Source: Hevea brasiliensis (lineage: Eukaryota > Streptophyta > Magnoliopsida > Malpighiales > Euphorbiaceae). From it: a stretch of DNA of 64,000 bases. The notes beneath the pieces are model-generated. The model was not told where the DNA came from. It did no database searches and saw only the letters and a program-made list of their open reading frames with translations. Numbering within the stretch: the first letter of the stretch is position 1; every line of letters begins with the position of its first letter. A program made the translations under genes and the position numbers. This document shows, piece by piece, positions 23,334 through 36,031 of this stretch. Location: NCBI RefSeq assembly GCF_030052815.1, contig NW_026614728.1, forward strand, positions 1 to 64,000. Reading direction: 5' to 3'.

Positions 23334-26000
23334 TGTCACTCCCTACCTCTCTGTAAGGCATAACATGATCCCGTAGTATACCTAATGAATTACCAAACTT
23401 CACCTATTGATAACGCATTAAATACTCTACAAGGGATTTTAAAACTTTTCTTACTTCTTTTTACAGTAGTGAGCACTATTGACAGGTGTTAAAATTTTTT
23501 TTAACTGAAGTGAAACCAAATAACACATTTGAAGTATTAATAATTTCTGTAAAAATTTTGGCAGAGTGCCATCTGTATTTTGAATTAAACAGTTCTTCAA
23601 AAACCTGTAAAAAGCACTTCCAATATTTTTCTCAATCCCAAACTCCAATAACAATTTAACACAATAATTTTCTCAACATTTATCAACTCAGTTCAACAAT
23701 CAATTTTCCAGTGTTTCCAAAAGATGAGATAAAAGAAATATGTCACAATATTTTTACAAGCTAAAATAATTTACACTTTTAATTTACAACTGCTCAAGAC
23801 CAAGTACAATATATATATACAGTGCACATACATTACAACAAAAACTACACAAAATGGTATACTTGATATACCCGACGAAATCTCAAAATGTGGTACAAGC
23901 AGCCTACTCTGCTGCTCTGTCCGTTTGTCTACCTATGACAGCAATGAAAAAGCTATCGCTGAGCCAATGTCTCAGTGGTGCATAACATTAAGAAAATACA
24001 ATTTAAAAACCATAAGCCATAAATCATATAAATAGTGGATACTTAAAATTATAGTTAAATTCAAAAGACAGTGAATGTCATAAAGAATTTAAACTCCATT
24101 TCACAATATCACAATAAATATCAATAAATCACACACACAGCTTAATCATGATTCCATAGCCCAATTCGTCCCAAAAGCCGATGGCTACTGAGGAATAACA
24201 TAGGTAGCTAGCAATAATATGAGTACTCATTCTATTCATCCTTATCAAACACACACCTCAACAAATCAGCTAGAGAAGGAATTCAAAGTCATTTCGTCCC
24301 ACTAGACAAGCTAGCGAGGAATTCAATCAATATACATGATAGCTGTGGTTTCAAACCATTTACAATGTTTTTCAAGTAAAAAGTATCCATCAAATATCAT
24401 TCAAACAAATTTTTACAATTTAAACAATAACAGACAATTTGTCATAATTCATTTCAATTGACAATTCAAAAGAAATAATTATTGTGCACAAACCTATGAT
24501 AAATGTCTCTTGGCCCTGAATCAATGTTTCCTTCCCCTTCCTTGAGTCTTTGCTAACTGAAACACACAATTTGAAGTGTTTCAATACTCATTTAAACTGT
24601 CTCTAACAATAAGGCTTAATAATTAATTTATTGAATTCTATTATTGTCCTTAGTCAACCTAAAATGTTGACCCTCGATGCACTATAGGTGAATTAGGTTT
24701 AATGTTACCAATATGTCACATTTTATAGCCTTTTAGTGTTGGTATATGTTACCAATTTCATTTCCAAGTGTATTGCATTTTATTGCAATTTATCAAATTT
24801 CGGTATACTATTTTGACCTAGCCGGACGACCTAGTTCCCTTGGTTTTTGGGTTTCGGTCCAAACTATAAACTTGTAGGTCTATGTCTTATTGCACGCGGG
24901 GGAAAATTTCAGGTCATTCTAAGTTGTATAGACAAAGATATTGTTAATTTACCAATGCTGGACAGAATGCACTAAAATGGTAGGCTTAGGTCATTTTTAG
25001 GTCACTTTTGGTTCGGCCAGTTTTGGTACCTGAAATTGTGCAAGCTATTTGGCTTGGTTCTGGTCATTTATGGGCTTTGGTGTCTTCATAATAATTGTAG
25101 ATATATGTCTAAACTATTCATGGTAAAAATTTTAGGTCAATTGGACCTGTTTTGAGTAAGTTATGGTGAAAACACTAACTGCTGCCCAAATGGTCAATTT
25201 TCAGGCTTTCAAGTCACTAATCCGGATTTGGTCATTTTTCAAGTCACCTTCTAGGCAGAATTTAGGTGAGCTTCCTTCATAAAAGTTGGCACATTTTGTG
25301 CCTAGTTTCACCTCCAATTGGTCTCATACCAATTGGAGTCACACACTTAAGGTTCTAAGTAAAACATACACTGCCCTACTACACATTCTTCATCACTTAC
25401 CAATTACACATTCTATACTTACCAAGCTAACTCTTTCATGCCAATTCTGGTTTGTACCATACCATTAACACACTTAACAACACATTTTGGTCATTTTGGA
25501 CAGCTTGTAACCATTCTCAACATACACATTATAACTCAGAATTTTCCAAAGTCCATTTACACAATTTAACCACATGAACATACCCCATTTACATATCTAA
25601 ATCCAATCTATTATACACATATACATGCTGTCACCATAAACAACATAATTCAATAAACCAAACCATGAAACAACACATTTCTAACCACACTTTAAAGTTG
25701 CCGATTCACCTCATGGAAAATATCTCCTTCAAATTGCTTTCAAGCTTCCAAAACCAAGTGCACCATTACACATACTCTTAATATACATTGTCTAAATCAT
25801 TTCTATACACATGAACACTTACATCAACATCTTAAACTACCATTAACAAGTAAAAACAAACTAAATATGCTGAGTTCCCATGGCTGTCGAAATGGTGTAC
25901 CACCATTAAATCATCAAACTTCAAAACTTCTTCCACAAAACAACTCACCACAACATCCACTTAAAGTTTAATGAAATAAGAATGGAAAATACACACTTAC
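23334..26000 (-). repeat. D: reverse D-type solo LTR, segment 1
   Basis: Starts TGTCACTCCC and matches the reverse of LTRs H and G (58400-59020, 60109-60751) through the ATGATCCCGTAGTATACC block and the double hairpin. It is split at 26000 by element B and completed by 48396-49270, for about 3.5 kb in all. The 5-mers bounding the reassembled LTR are ATCTC (23329-23333) and ATATC (49271-49275), a target duplication with one change. There is no internal region of its own, so it is a solo LTR. Confidence 0.85.
23936..23975 (-). other. Tandem double hairpin in LTR D
   Basis: On the minus strand, CTGAG pairs with CTCAG around ACATTGG, then GATAGC pairs with GCTGTC (one G-U). The order and spacing match the other LTRs. 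Confidence 0.65.
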
Positions 26001-29000
26001 TGTCACACCTTACCCCTCTGTAAGGCATAACATGATCCCGTAAAATACTTAATGAACTACCAAACTTCACCTATTGATAACTCATTAAGTACCCTACAAG
26101 GGATTTTAAAATAATTTTCTTACATTTTGGAAGTGGTGAGCATTTCGGTAGGAATTAAAAACCATTTATTCAAAATTTAAATACTAGTAAAAATTTTTGT
26201 CCATTTTAATTTTGCCACAAATTTTATAAAATTTTTAACAGAGTTTCATTTGTATTTGGAGAAAACAGTTCTTCAAATACCTGAAAAAAAAAAACACTTA
26301 CAATAATTTTCTCAACTCCCAACCTTCAATTAATCTCAAATCAACTCAATTCAATTCACTTCAAAATAATTCCATAATCCAAATCAAAATTTATCATCTC
26401 AAAATATTTAATAACTTCATTCCCAAGGCATAAATTATGAAATTCACAAGTACAAATATTAAATTACAGAAGGAAATCCAAAAATAATATTATTACAATT
26501 TATTTTATAACTGCTCAACTTTACATTGATACATAAAGTGTTATAATATTTACATCAAAATTAACTATAAGGGTATAAAATAATACCCGTACAAAAGATC
26601 AGTGTGGTCCTCAATTCAATAGCAGCTCACTCTGCTGCTTTTTCCTTGCTCTTATCTGTGACAGCAAAATAAGCTATCGCTAAGTATAAAAATACTCAGT
26701 GGTGCACAATAAAAATTTGAAATACAATACATAAATCATTCATTGATGAAACACAATTTAAATATTTCTCAATCACATTTCACAAATTATCAAAGCTTAT
26801 AATAACACAATTTAGTCAAATAATTTAATAAACACACTGTTGCCAAAATCATACACAACTTAAGCCATGACACAAAATTTCCGATCAATGCCGTGTTGTA
26901 TACCACGACAAAGCAATCTACAACCCCATTAATCGAAATCAATGAGGGAGGTGGCTAGCTAGCTAATGAGCACTCATCCGATCTCAACCTCAACTGGCAA
27001 GCCAGAGAGGGAGGAAAATAAACGATCTCAACCCCATAAATGAAGGAGGAATAATGTGATGCTGTCAGGCTAAGTGTGAACACAAAATCAATTTAAAACA
27101 ATTTATTTAAATAATTTATGAGAAATCTGATCAATTTCCAAAGTCATATTTGCGATTATAAAATGACAACATAGTACATAATTAATCACAGAAGTCAAAT
27201 TTTTGGAAATAAAATATTTAAACAAGAATTAATGTGCACAGACCTGACGTGAGTCGCCTCTAGGCCTTGACTCAGTCTCTCAGAGCTTCCAAGCCTTTTT
27301 CAGCTGAAACACACAGTTTCATAGTGTTTCAGTAACATAACTTAGCATAAATCCAAAAATAAATTTAACTTCACTTTTACCTAGCTCTAACGTGCTAAAT
27401 TCGACGTTCTCGAAGTTTTTGTGTTTCGGGTTACTATTTACTATACTATTCAAGTCAAATTGTTGACTTTTTAAGGCTTAATAGGTATGAGAACTCCAAC
27501 TTCACCCACATACAACATTTTGGTCATTAAATTTGTTGGTTTTGGTCATTTTCTCAAAGCTTAAGTCCTTTAGGCAAAATTGTCAAATTTTCAGTTTTGG
27601 TATTCCTAGTTGCACTGTTCCATTAGTCATTTTACTATTAGAATTTGGCAAACCTTTCTTCATAGAAAGTGTTTCCTATTGTCTTAAGTTTATTCTCCTT
27701 TCTGAATCACTCCAATTGGAGTTTTGTAACTCAAGTTATAGCCATTTGAACCATGGCTGCCGGATTGGAAACAACTCAGATTTTCTGGGTAATTTTGGTG
27801 CTGGCAATTTTGGGTCACCAACTTGGGGTGGCCAAATGGCTTGGTTGCTGGCAGAATTTGGGTTTGTGTTCTTCATGAAAATTTTAGGTCTATATCTCAT
27901 CTAGCCTCTGGTAAAATTTCAGGTCATTTTGACCTGCCTAGCTCAAGTTATGGCCAAATGAACAAACACTGTTCATTTAGTCAGTTTGTGCAGGGACGGA
28001 CTGAGATTTTCCGAATTGAGTCAATTTGTTCACTAGGTTTTGGTCACTTTTTGGGCATGGTTCCTAAATGAAAATTGTGTCATTTAGTGTCTAGTTTCAT
28101 CCACAATTGGTCCCATACCAATTGGACTTGTAAAATTTCACTTTTGGTCCCTGAAAGGAAGTTTGGTCATGCTGCCAGCAGCATGACCACACTCCCTCCG
28201 AATTTAGCTTTAACTCCAACCATTCCAACACAACTCATTTGGTCACAAATGACCATTTTTCACTTCACAATAGGTCAAACATATCATTTACCCATTTCTC
28301 CAAATTTTTGCCTCAAAGCCCTAGGTCTCAAACCCTCATCACACTAATTCATTGCATTTAATCACATTTAAGCATTTCAATCTTACTACCACTTTCATAC
28401 AAGCTTACTAACAAATTTAATTCATTCAAAACACATCATATTCTCATACATCCATGGCTGGCTGAAATTCCCTTTCTACAAATGTTTTCTTTTGATTTTA
28501 ATTAAATTTCTAGGTTACTCAAACCACAAACATAACCAATAAACTAAAATTTTCAATTTAGATTGCTTACCTCAACTTTGATATCCAATCATCAATTTTT
28601 CTCCTCTTTTCTTCTTTATTTCTTGTTCAATTTCTTTCTCAAGGGAAGGGAATAAGGTTTTATGGAGTGATTATGGAAGAAGTTGTGATTTGGTAAGAGT
28701 TTCAAAGCTTGAAGACAAGCTTTAATGGAGGAATTTTCATGGAGAAATAAGGGAGAGAGTGAGGCGGCAATGGGAGAAAGGAAGATGACTTATTTTTTTT
28801 TTCTTTTCTTTTATTTAATTTGTCTTATGAAAGACCCAAAAAAAATCTAATTAATTAAATATATTAATTATTACTTTTATGGCATCATGCATGATGTCAA
28901 GCATGATGTCATCTCCCTACACTTTTTCATTTTCTTTTTTTTTTTTCTATTAGTTCTTTAATTTAATTCTCGATTCCGAAATTTTCTTTTCTCCGATTTT

Positions 29001-29456
29001 ATTTGACAGTTAGGTCAGGAGTCAGCTCTTGGGGTCAATTGACCAAATTGCCCCTCGCCGGTTCATCCCGGTTTGCAAATAATCTAATATTTCTTCCGGC
29101 TCCCTGACCTAATTATTTGACTGGCTTAACAGTTCTTTTTCGTGATTTTCTTTTTTCCACTGTGTTTGTAATGGTCGTAAGGACCGCAGCGTCACATTTT
29201 ACAATTCAAAATTTGAGTTTAAAATGACATCGCAGTCCTTCCCGAGAAGGTTACCCATCGCTGTGACTCTCGACTCGTTTAACTTTTTATATTCTGTTTT
29301 TCTTATTTATACTTAACTAATTGGCAATTACTAATTATTTGTATTTATGGCTTCTCTAGTTGTCTTAAGTGTGGTTCTAATCCCCTTAATTGTCCGGACT
29401 GACACCGGTCACCAGAACAGTGAAATATACCAGGCTATACGAATAGGGGTGTTACA
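26001..29456 (-). repeat. 3' LTR of element B (3456 bp)
   Basis: On the minus strand it starts TGTAACACCCCTATTCG and ends GGGTAAGGTGTGACA. The donor-like GAG|GTAAGC is at 28570 and an acceptor-like CAG at 26658-26656. The double hairpin is at 26658-26699 and the hairpin array near 26880-27065. It pairs with 44985-48395; scattered differences show B is older than E. Confidence 0.93.
26658..26699 (-). other. Tandem double hairpin in B 3' LTR
   Basis: On the minus strand CTGAGTAT pairs with ATACTTAG (one G-U, a full match in the other B LTR), then GCGATAGC with GCTGTCAC. Confidence 0.7.
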
Positions 29457-29471
29457 ATTCTCCCCCCCTTT
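29457..29471 (-). other. Polypurine tract of element B
   Basis: Minus strand AAAGGGGGGGAGAAT lies directly before the 3' LTR start TGTAACACCCC. Confidence 0.85.
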
Positions 29472-29489
29472 AAATAAATTTCATCTCAA

Positions 29490-30960
29490 AATTTTACCTG
29501 GTTTCAAACTCTGAACAGCTGTGGGTGTTATCGCCTCATGTCCTCCTCTCGTTCCCAAGTAGCCTCCTAGCCCGAATGATGGTTCCACAGTGCTTTTACT
29601 AACGATATCTGCTTGTTCCGTAGCTGCTTCATCTCATAAGCCATAATCTTTATGGGTTCTTCTTCATATGTGAGGTTTGGATTCACTTCAATTTCTTCTA
29701 CTGGTAGTACATGAGATGGGTCTGATCGATACCTCCTCAACATAGACACATGGAAGACATTATGTATCTTCTCCAACTCTGGAGGTAGTGCCAAACGATA
29801 TGCCAAAGGACCCACTCTTTCCAGAACCTCATATGGCCTGATAAAACGAGGACTTAGTTTCCCCTTTCTGCCGAATCTCATAATCCTCTTCTATGGAGAA
29901 ACCTTGAGGAAAACTTTCTTACCCACTGTATACTCAATATCCCTTCTTTTCAAATCAATATAGGACTTACGGCGATGCGATAGTTTAAGTCCATCTCTGA
30001 TCACCCTGATTTTCTCTTCAGTCTGTTGAACAAATTCGAGTCCAATCATTTTTCTTTCACCCACGTCATCCCAACACAATGGGGTTCTACATTTTCTGCC
30101 ATACAAAGCTTCATATGGAGGCATCCCAATGCTTGATTGGTAGCTGTTGTTATAAGCAAACTCAATCAAAGGCAAGTGTGTATCCTAACTACCCTCAAAC
30201 TCAATTACACAAGCCCGGAGCATGTCCTCCAAGATCTGAATTACCCTCTCAGACTGGCCATCTGTCTGTGGGTGGAATGCAGTACTAAAGTTCAATCTAG
30301 TTCCTAGGGCTCTCTGAAGGCTAACCTAGAATCCAGAAGTTAACCTAGGATCTTTGTCTGATGCAATGGATACTGGCACTCCATGAAGTCTCACAATCTC
30401 ATCGATGTACAACTGCCAACTGTCTAAAGCGTAGTCCATTGATTTGGCGCGAAAATGAGTAGACTTAGTCAGTCTGTCGACAATGACCCATACTGCATCA
30501 TGACTCTTCTGTGTCTTTGGTAGTCCCATTACAAAATCCATCGTTATTCTTTCCCATTTCCATTCTGGTATTGGTAGTGGATGTAACAACCCAGTGGGTA
30601 CTTGATGCTCTGCCTTTACTTGCTAACAAACTAGGCATTTGGATACAAACTCTGCCACATCTCTCTTCATACCCATCCACCAGTAATGCTCCTTTAGCCC
30701 TCTATACATTTTTGTACCACCAGGGTGCATGGCAAAAGGAGACTCATGTGCTTCTTTCAAAATGATCTGTCTCAAATCAACATCATTAGGAACACATATT
30801 CTGCCCTGATATAGCAATAGACCGTCATCTTTAATTGAGAATTATAGTTTCTTGCCCTACTAAACTTCTTCTAATAGCTTCTGATACCTTTCATCATTCT
30901 GAGCAGCCATTCTGATCTGATCAATCAACACTGGCTGTACATGCCATGCAACTGCTGTCT
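29490..30960 (-). pseudogene. Integrase and chromodomain of element B
   Basis: One minus-strand frame carries the zinc finger (ESPFAMHPGGTKMY to KCLVC, about 30760-30620), the DDE core (MDFVMGLPKT about 30560, ASDKDPRLTSGF about 30360-30326, TDGQSERVI about 30245), the GKKVFLKVSP and LSPRFIRPYEV C-terminal domain (29950-29830), RRYRSDPSHVL, and a chromodomain (LVKALWNHH, EATWEREEDM, about 29620-29535). It is broken only by in-frame stops. Comparison with A2 puts tryptophan at three of them (after TSGF, EGS and KVSP; TGG to TAG) and glutamine at the one after KCLVC (CAG to TAG). No frameshift is seen. Confidence 0.9.
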
Positions 30961-31470
30961 ACCCCTCATCATTAATCTCTAAACTGGCATGTAATGATCT
31001 CAACTCATGTACTAAAGACAAAGGAGTAACCCGTAGACTTGCCATAGTCTTGCGACTTAGGGCGTCAGCTACAACATTATCTTTCCCTGGCTGATAGTCT
31101 ATCAGACAATCATAGTCTTTTATTAACTCTAACCATCTCCTCTGTCTAAAATTCAACTCTTTCTAGGTGCACAAATACTTCAAACTCTTATGATCTGTGT
31201 AGATGTAGCACTTCTCCCCATACAAATAATGTCTCCAAATCTTAAGAGCAAACACAATAGCTGCAAGCTCCAAATCATGTGTTGGATAATTCCTCTCATG
31301 CGGTTTTAGCTGGCGTGATGCATAGGCAATAACATTTCGATCTTGCATCAACACACAACCTAACCCATTGTGAGAAGCATTGCTGTAAATTGTATATTCT
31401 TTACCCGGTGTAGGTAAAGTCAGGACTAGAGCCTCAGTCAAACATCTTTTCAATTCATCAAAACTTTGCT
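30961..31470 (-). pseudogene. RNase H of element B
   Basis: The minus-strand frame is continuous with RT. It holds [45 protein letters not shown] and [10 protein letters not shown]. The first catalytic aspartate appears as asparagine (SNAS where A2 has SDAS), a G-to-A type change. Two TAG stops (after TDKC and after KYLCT) both sit at glutamine positions in A2 or by context. Confidence 0.9.
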
Positions 31471-31995
31471 AGCATTTGTCCGTCCACTGAAATTTCACAT
31501 CTTTCCTAAGCAGTTTGGTCAATGGAGAAGCCAAAATGGAGAATCCCTTCACAAATCGACGGTAGTATCCAGCTAAACCCAGAAAACTGCGAATCTCTAT
31601 GACATTTCTGGATGGCTTCCAATTAAGGACAGCTTCAATCTTACTAGGATCTACCTTTATACCCTCTGCTGATACAATGTGCCCCAAAAATGATATCTCC
31701 TTCAGCCAAAATTCACATTTTGACAATTTGGCGTATAGCTGTTTCTCCCTCAAAGTTTGTAGTACAATCAGCAGATATCTATCATGCTCTTCTGCATTCC
31801 TCAAATAGACCAATATATCATCAATAAATACCACAACAAACTGGTCAAGGTATGGTCTGAAGATAGTGTTCATCATATCCATAAAAGAAGCCGGGGCATT
31901 AGTTAACCCGAATGGCATGACCAAGAACTCATAATGGCCATAGCGGGTTCTAAAGGCAGTTTTAGGAATACTCTGCTCTTGTACTTTCAACTGAT
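31471..31995 (-). pseudogene. Reverse transcriptase of element B, C-terminal part
   Basis: This is the continuation of 42702-43050 after the insertion of E. It starts at YQLKVQEQ, then holds [20 protein letters not shown], the catalytic [10 protein letters not shown] (about 31822), [21 protein letters not shown] and the connection region up to FQWTDKC. It is fully open for 170 codons. E and its duplicated AATAA add 10,701 bp, a multiple of three, so both halves share one frame by chance. Confidence 0.93.
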
Positions 31996-32610
31996 AATAA
32001 TGTCACACCCTACTCCCTTGTAAGATGTAACATGATCCCGTAGTACACCTAATGAATTACCGTTCTTCGCCTACCGATAACCCATTAGATATACTACAAG
32101 GGATTTTAAAACAATTTTCGTGAAATTTAAATCATCGGTTAAAATCTGGTGTTAAAATTTTTTTTTTTTCAAAATTTCGGCAAAGTGCCGGCTGTATTTT
32201 GAGAAAACAGTTCTTCAATCCTGCAAAAGAAAATGCTCCCAATATGTTTTCTCAAATACAACTTCAATAACTTCATTTCAATTCACAATTCAATTCTCAA
32301 TAAACAATCAATTCATTTTCAAACTACTCTCATCATAAAGAAACATTTCATTGATTACAAGACTCAAAATTTATAATACAAAACTATTCAAGTAAATGAA
32401 ATCTCAACTTTATATTTACAATAATTTACATTTAATTACATACCAAAATATTTTACAAGAGTTTTTATACAACTGCTCAAATAATTTACATACATATTAT
32501 TACATGCATACATCAAAACCTATGTACATGGGTATACCTATGATATACCTGGAGCTGATCTGAATATGTCTTCAAGGAAACTTATTCACTACTCTATGCT
32601 CTTTTTACCT

Positions 32611-32649
32611 GCGACAGCATACAAAGTTGTCGCTGAGTGGTGAACTCAG
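32611..32649 (-). other. Tandem double hairpin in E 3' LTR
   Basis: On the minus strand CTGAGT pairs with ACTCAG, then GCGACA with TGTCGC. The second stem has C-G where D, G and H have U-G, a compensatory change. Confidence 0.75.
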
Positions 32650-33014
32650 TGGTGCACAACTACAATTTAAAACATAGTACTATATACATTGACAAAATTT
32701 ACAGTAAATAATTTGGAAATCTGAATACTCATCAAATTCCAAAACTCAAAATATTCATTGCCAATAATGTAAATCATTTGTATAAATGACTTTGATCACA
32801 AAATTCAATTTATCAAATCATGACTAACCATTTAAATAATTCCAACAAAATCAATTATACATAAACCATAATTGAAATCACAATTCTTTACCATTCAAAA
32901 GCCATTCTGTATCTCAAAAATCATTATGTATCTCAAAAACCATGTTGTATCTCAAAAATCAATCTTTATCGCACTAACTATGCAAGACTAATCCGAAAGG
33001 GCCATATTCGATGT

Positions 33015-33083
33015 GATTCTAACTCCCTATGGTCGGGGAGGTCGAATCAGATTCTAACTCCCTATGGTCGGGGAGGTCGAATT
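33015..33083. repeat. 35-bp tandem duplication in E 3' LTR
   Basis: Two adjacent copies begin GATTCTAACTCCCTATGG, each holding a CTCCC...GGGAG hairpin. Present identically in the other E LTR (39689-39758), so it predates insertion. Confidence 0.9.
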
Positions 33084-36017
33084 ATCGTGCACAGTACCAT
33101 CACAATAATGAATCTTCCGCAAGGGCCATAACAATAAAATAAACTTAGATCTAACCTCAAATTAGAGGAAAATCTAAGCCTGTGCATGTCCCATGGTAAT
33201 CAAAACACAACTAACTCCATTGTCTTCTCAACAAATGAGAGAGATGGGTAATAACCTAATCAAGCATCTATAGTGAGATATAAAACAATATCACAATCCT
33301 TTTAGTGAGCATAAATCATAATATAATTTGATTTAAAGTCAATTCCAATATCCAATAATTTTTATGCTCATCACAAATCAGATCATAAATTTGCATTTTT
33401 CCATGAAAATTACCATCACAATTCAAAACATGTTCTATCACAATTTTTCAAAACATAATTTATTCAATCCATAACAATGCTTAATACTTGTGGAAATACC
33501 ATTTCACAAAGCTAAATTCATACATACTATAACAATTTCAATAATCATTGAATTAAATCCAATGCTTGCTGAACATAATACATAAGAAAAATATGTCATT
33601 TAATCATACGAAATATTCAAAACAAAATCAGTTAAAAACTAGTTGTGCACAAACCTCGGATAACGGTCTCCTGGTCTTGACTCAGTGTTTCCTTCCCTTT
33701 CCCTGAGTCTTTGCTAACTGAGAAACACAATTTGAAGTGTTTCAGTACTCATTTAAACTGTCTCTAACGATAATGCTTAATAAGTAATTCACTGAATTCT
33801 AAGTCAACCTAATATGTCGACCCTCGATGCATTCTAGGTAAATTAGGTTTTAATGTTATTAATATGTCACATTCGATAGTATTTTAGGGTTGGTACATGT
33901 TACCAAATCCATTTTTATGTATTTTGCATTTTCTCGCAATTTGCTGGATTCTGGGATACTAGTTTGACCTAGCCGGACGACCTAGTTCCCTCAGTTTTCG
34001 GGTTTCGGTCAAAACAACAAACTTGTAGATCTATGTCTTATTGCATGCAAGGCAAAATTTCAGGTCATTCCGAGTTATGTAGACCAAGTTATGGTCATTT
34101 TACTATTGCTGGTCAAATTGCACCAAAATTGGTCATTTTAGGTCACTTTAGGTCATTTTAGGTTCGGCTAGTTTTTGGACCCGAAATTATGCAAGCTGTT
34201 TGACTTGCTTATGGTCATTTCTGGGCTTTGGTGTCTTCATAAGACTTGTAGATATGGGTCTTAACTATTTATGGTTAACATTTCAGGTCAATTGGACTTG
34301 TTTTGAGTGAGTTATGGCCTAAATACTAACTGCTGCCCAAATGGTCAATTTTCAGGCCTCAATTGCACTTAATCCGGATTTGGTCATTTTTCAAGCTACC
34401 TTGCAAGCAGAATTTTGGCAAGCTTCCTTCATGAAAGTTGGCACATTTTGTGCCTAGTTTCACCTCCAATTGGTCTCATACCAATGTAGCCACACACTTA
34501 AAGTTATAGGCCTAAAACTCAAACTGCCTTATTGCATTTCTTGCATACACATCAAGCATCACTTTTAATACTCACCAAACTTAACATTCAAACCAATACT
34601 GGTTGTACCACAACCTAAAAATAATTTACAACACATTATAGGTCATTTTGGCAGCTTACAATTACCTTCAACATACACCAACAAGTGCAGAATTTTTTCA
34701 ATCCAATTTACAACAATTCAATCACCTTTTTATGCTCATTTACATGTCCCACTTCACACCACCTTACACACACTCAAACTGCCATAACAACCAACACATT
34801 TTAACATTATTATTCCATAAACTAAGAATGAATTCCAGCATTCCTCAAGAGTTAGCAAACTGCCACAATGGTACACTTACATTCCATTACTTTCGAAGCT
34901 TTAAATCTCATTTTACATTTACATATACTAAGTATACATTACCCAAACAATTTCCTACACAATATACATTTAATAAATCATTTAATTCACCATTTACAAG
35001 AACAAATAAACTGCCTTCAAGGTGTTTCCATGGCTGCCAAAAGTACACACTCCCATTCAACATCAAACCTAAAAAATTTCTCCATAAATCAAACACCCAT
35101 AACCTCCTCACAAACTTTAATGAAGCACTAATCAAAAATACATACTTACCACTTTGGAAACTCTTCAAAACTTCACCAAAACTTGATCTTCTTACTGCCT
35201 ATCTACTGCCCATGGTGTGAGGATTAACTTTAATGAAGGGAAGTGGAGAGAAAGAAGCTTGGATCACCCTTGCATAGAGCTCCAAAACCATGCGGCAATG
35301 GAGTTCTTCCCTTCTCCATTTTTGGCTGAATTTTAAGAAATAAGGAAGATGACAATCTGCTGGTCCAAGATGAAGATTAAATGGTCCACTTTAATGAGTT
35401 AGTGGAGTACTATTGCAAGTTTAATGTTAATTTATTCAAAAGTTTCAATTTCCCACATTTAACTCCCCATTTTTGCTATTTACATTAGGTACCCCTAAAT
35501 TAATTTTTCATTATATTTTCCAAGTGTAATATTATTTATTTTTGATGGACATTTAGGTCAAAAGACAACTCGGGGTGTCAAATGACCACAATGCCCCTGT
35601 TCGGGTTGCATTCTCAATTTTTCGGTAACATCGGATTTTGTCCGTTTTTTGATTTCTCACTTTTCTTTGTACTAATTAATTAATTTTTATTTGATATTTC
35701 TAATGGTATTTGTACTTCAATAGGTGTCTATTTAAGTCCTAAAAGTATTTTCTAGGGTTCCGCGGTCCGTATTAGTCAACGGTCCACGCCGTGACTTCCC
35801 AAGTCTGATCACCATCGCTAGGGTTCTCGGCTCGCTTAACTTGGTTACATTTCTTTGTTATTATTTTTCCTTTGTTTTTCTTGTATTTTCTTTTCTTGTA
35901 TTTCATTATTTTATGTCTCCTCAATCATAATGAAGTGTAGTTCTAGGTATCCTAGCTGTCCGGATAACACTGGTCACAGGAACAGTAGAACGCACTACCG
36001 AACTTAGGGGTGTTACA

Positions 36018-36031
36018 ATTCTCCCCCCCTT
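36018..36031 (-). other. Polypurine tract of element E
   Basis: Minus strand AAGGGGGGGAGAAT lies directly before the 3' LTR. Confidence 0.85.

Larger units (their letters stand above)
32001..36017 (-). repeat. 3' LTR of element E (4017 bp)
   Basis: On the minus strand it starts TGTAACACCCCTAAGTTCGG and ends in GGAGTAGGGTGTGACA-like sequence. The donor-like GTG|GTAAGT is at 35149 and an acceptor-like CAG at 32611-32609. The double hairpin is at 32611-32649. A 35-bp tandem duplication lies at 33015-33083. ORFs on the plus strand (such as 34648-35220) run antisense in the LTR and recur in the other LTR only because the LTRs are copies. Confidence 0.93.

Noticed and set aside
27533..27904. 123-codon plus-strand ORF and relative at 46456-46791
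   Set aside because: Antisense reading of the B-type LTR. The same region in B1 has a different, shorter frame (5129-5404).
34648..35220. 190-codon plus-strand ORF, with a matching ORF at 41504-41896
   Set aside because: It runs antisense inside the E LTRs. The two copies match because the LTRs are copies of each other. Composition is low-complexity and there is no domain.
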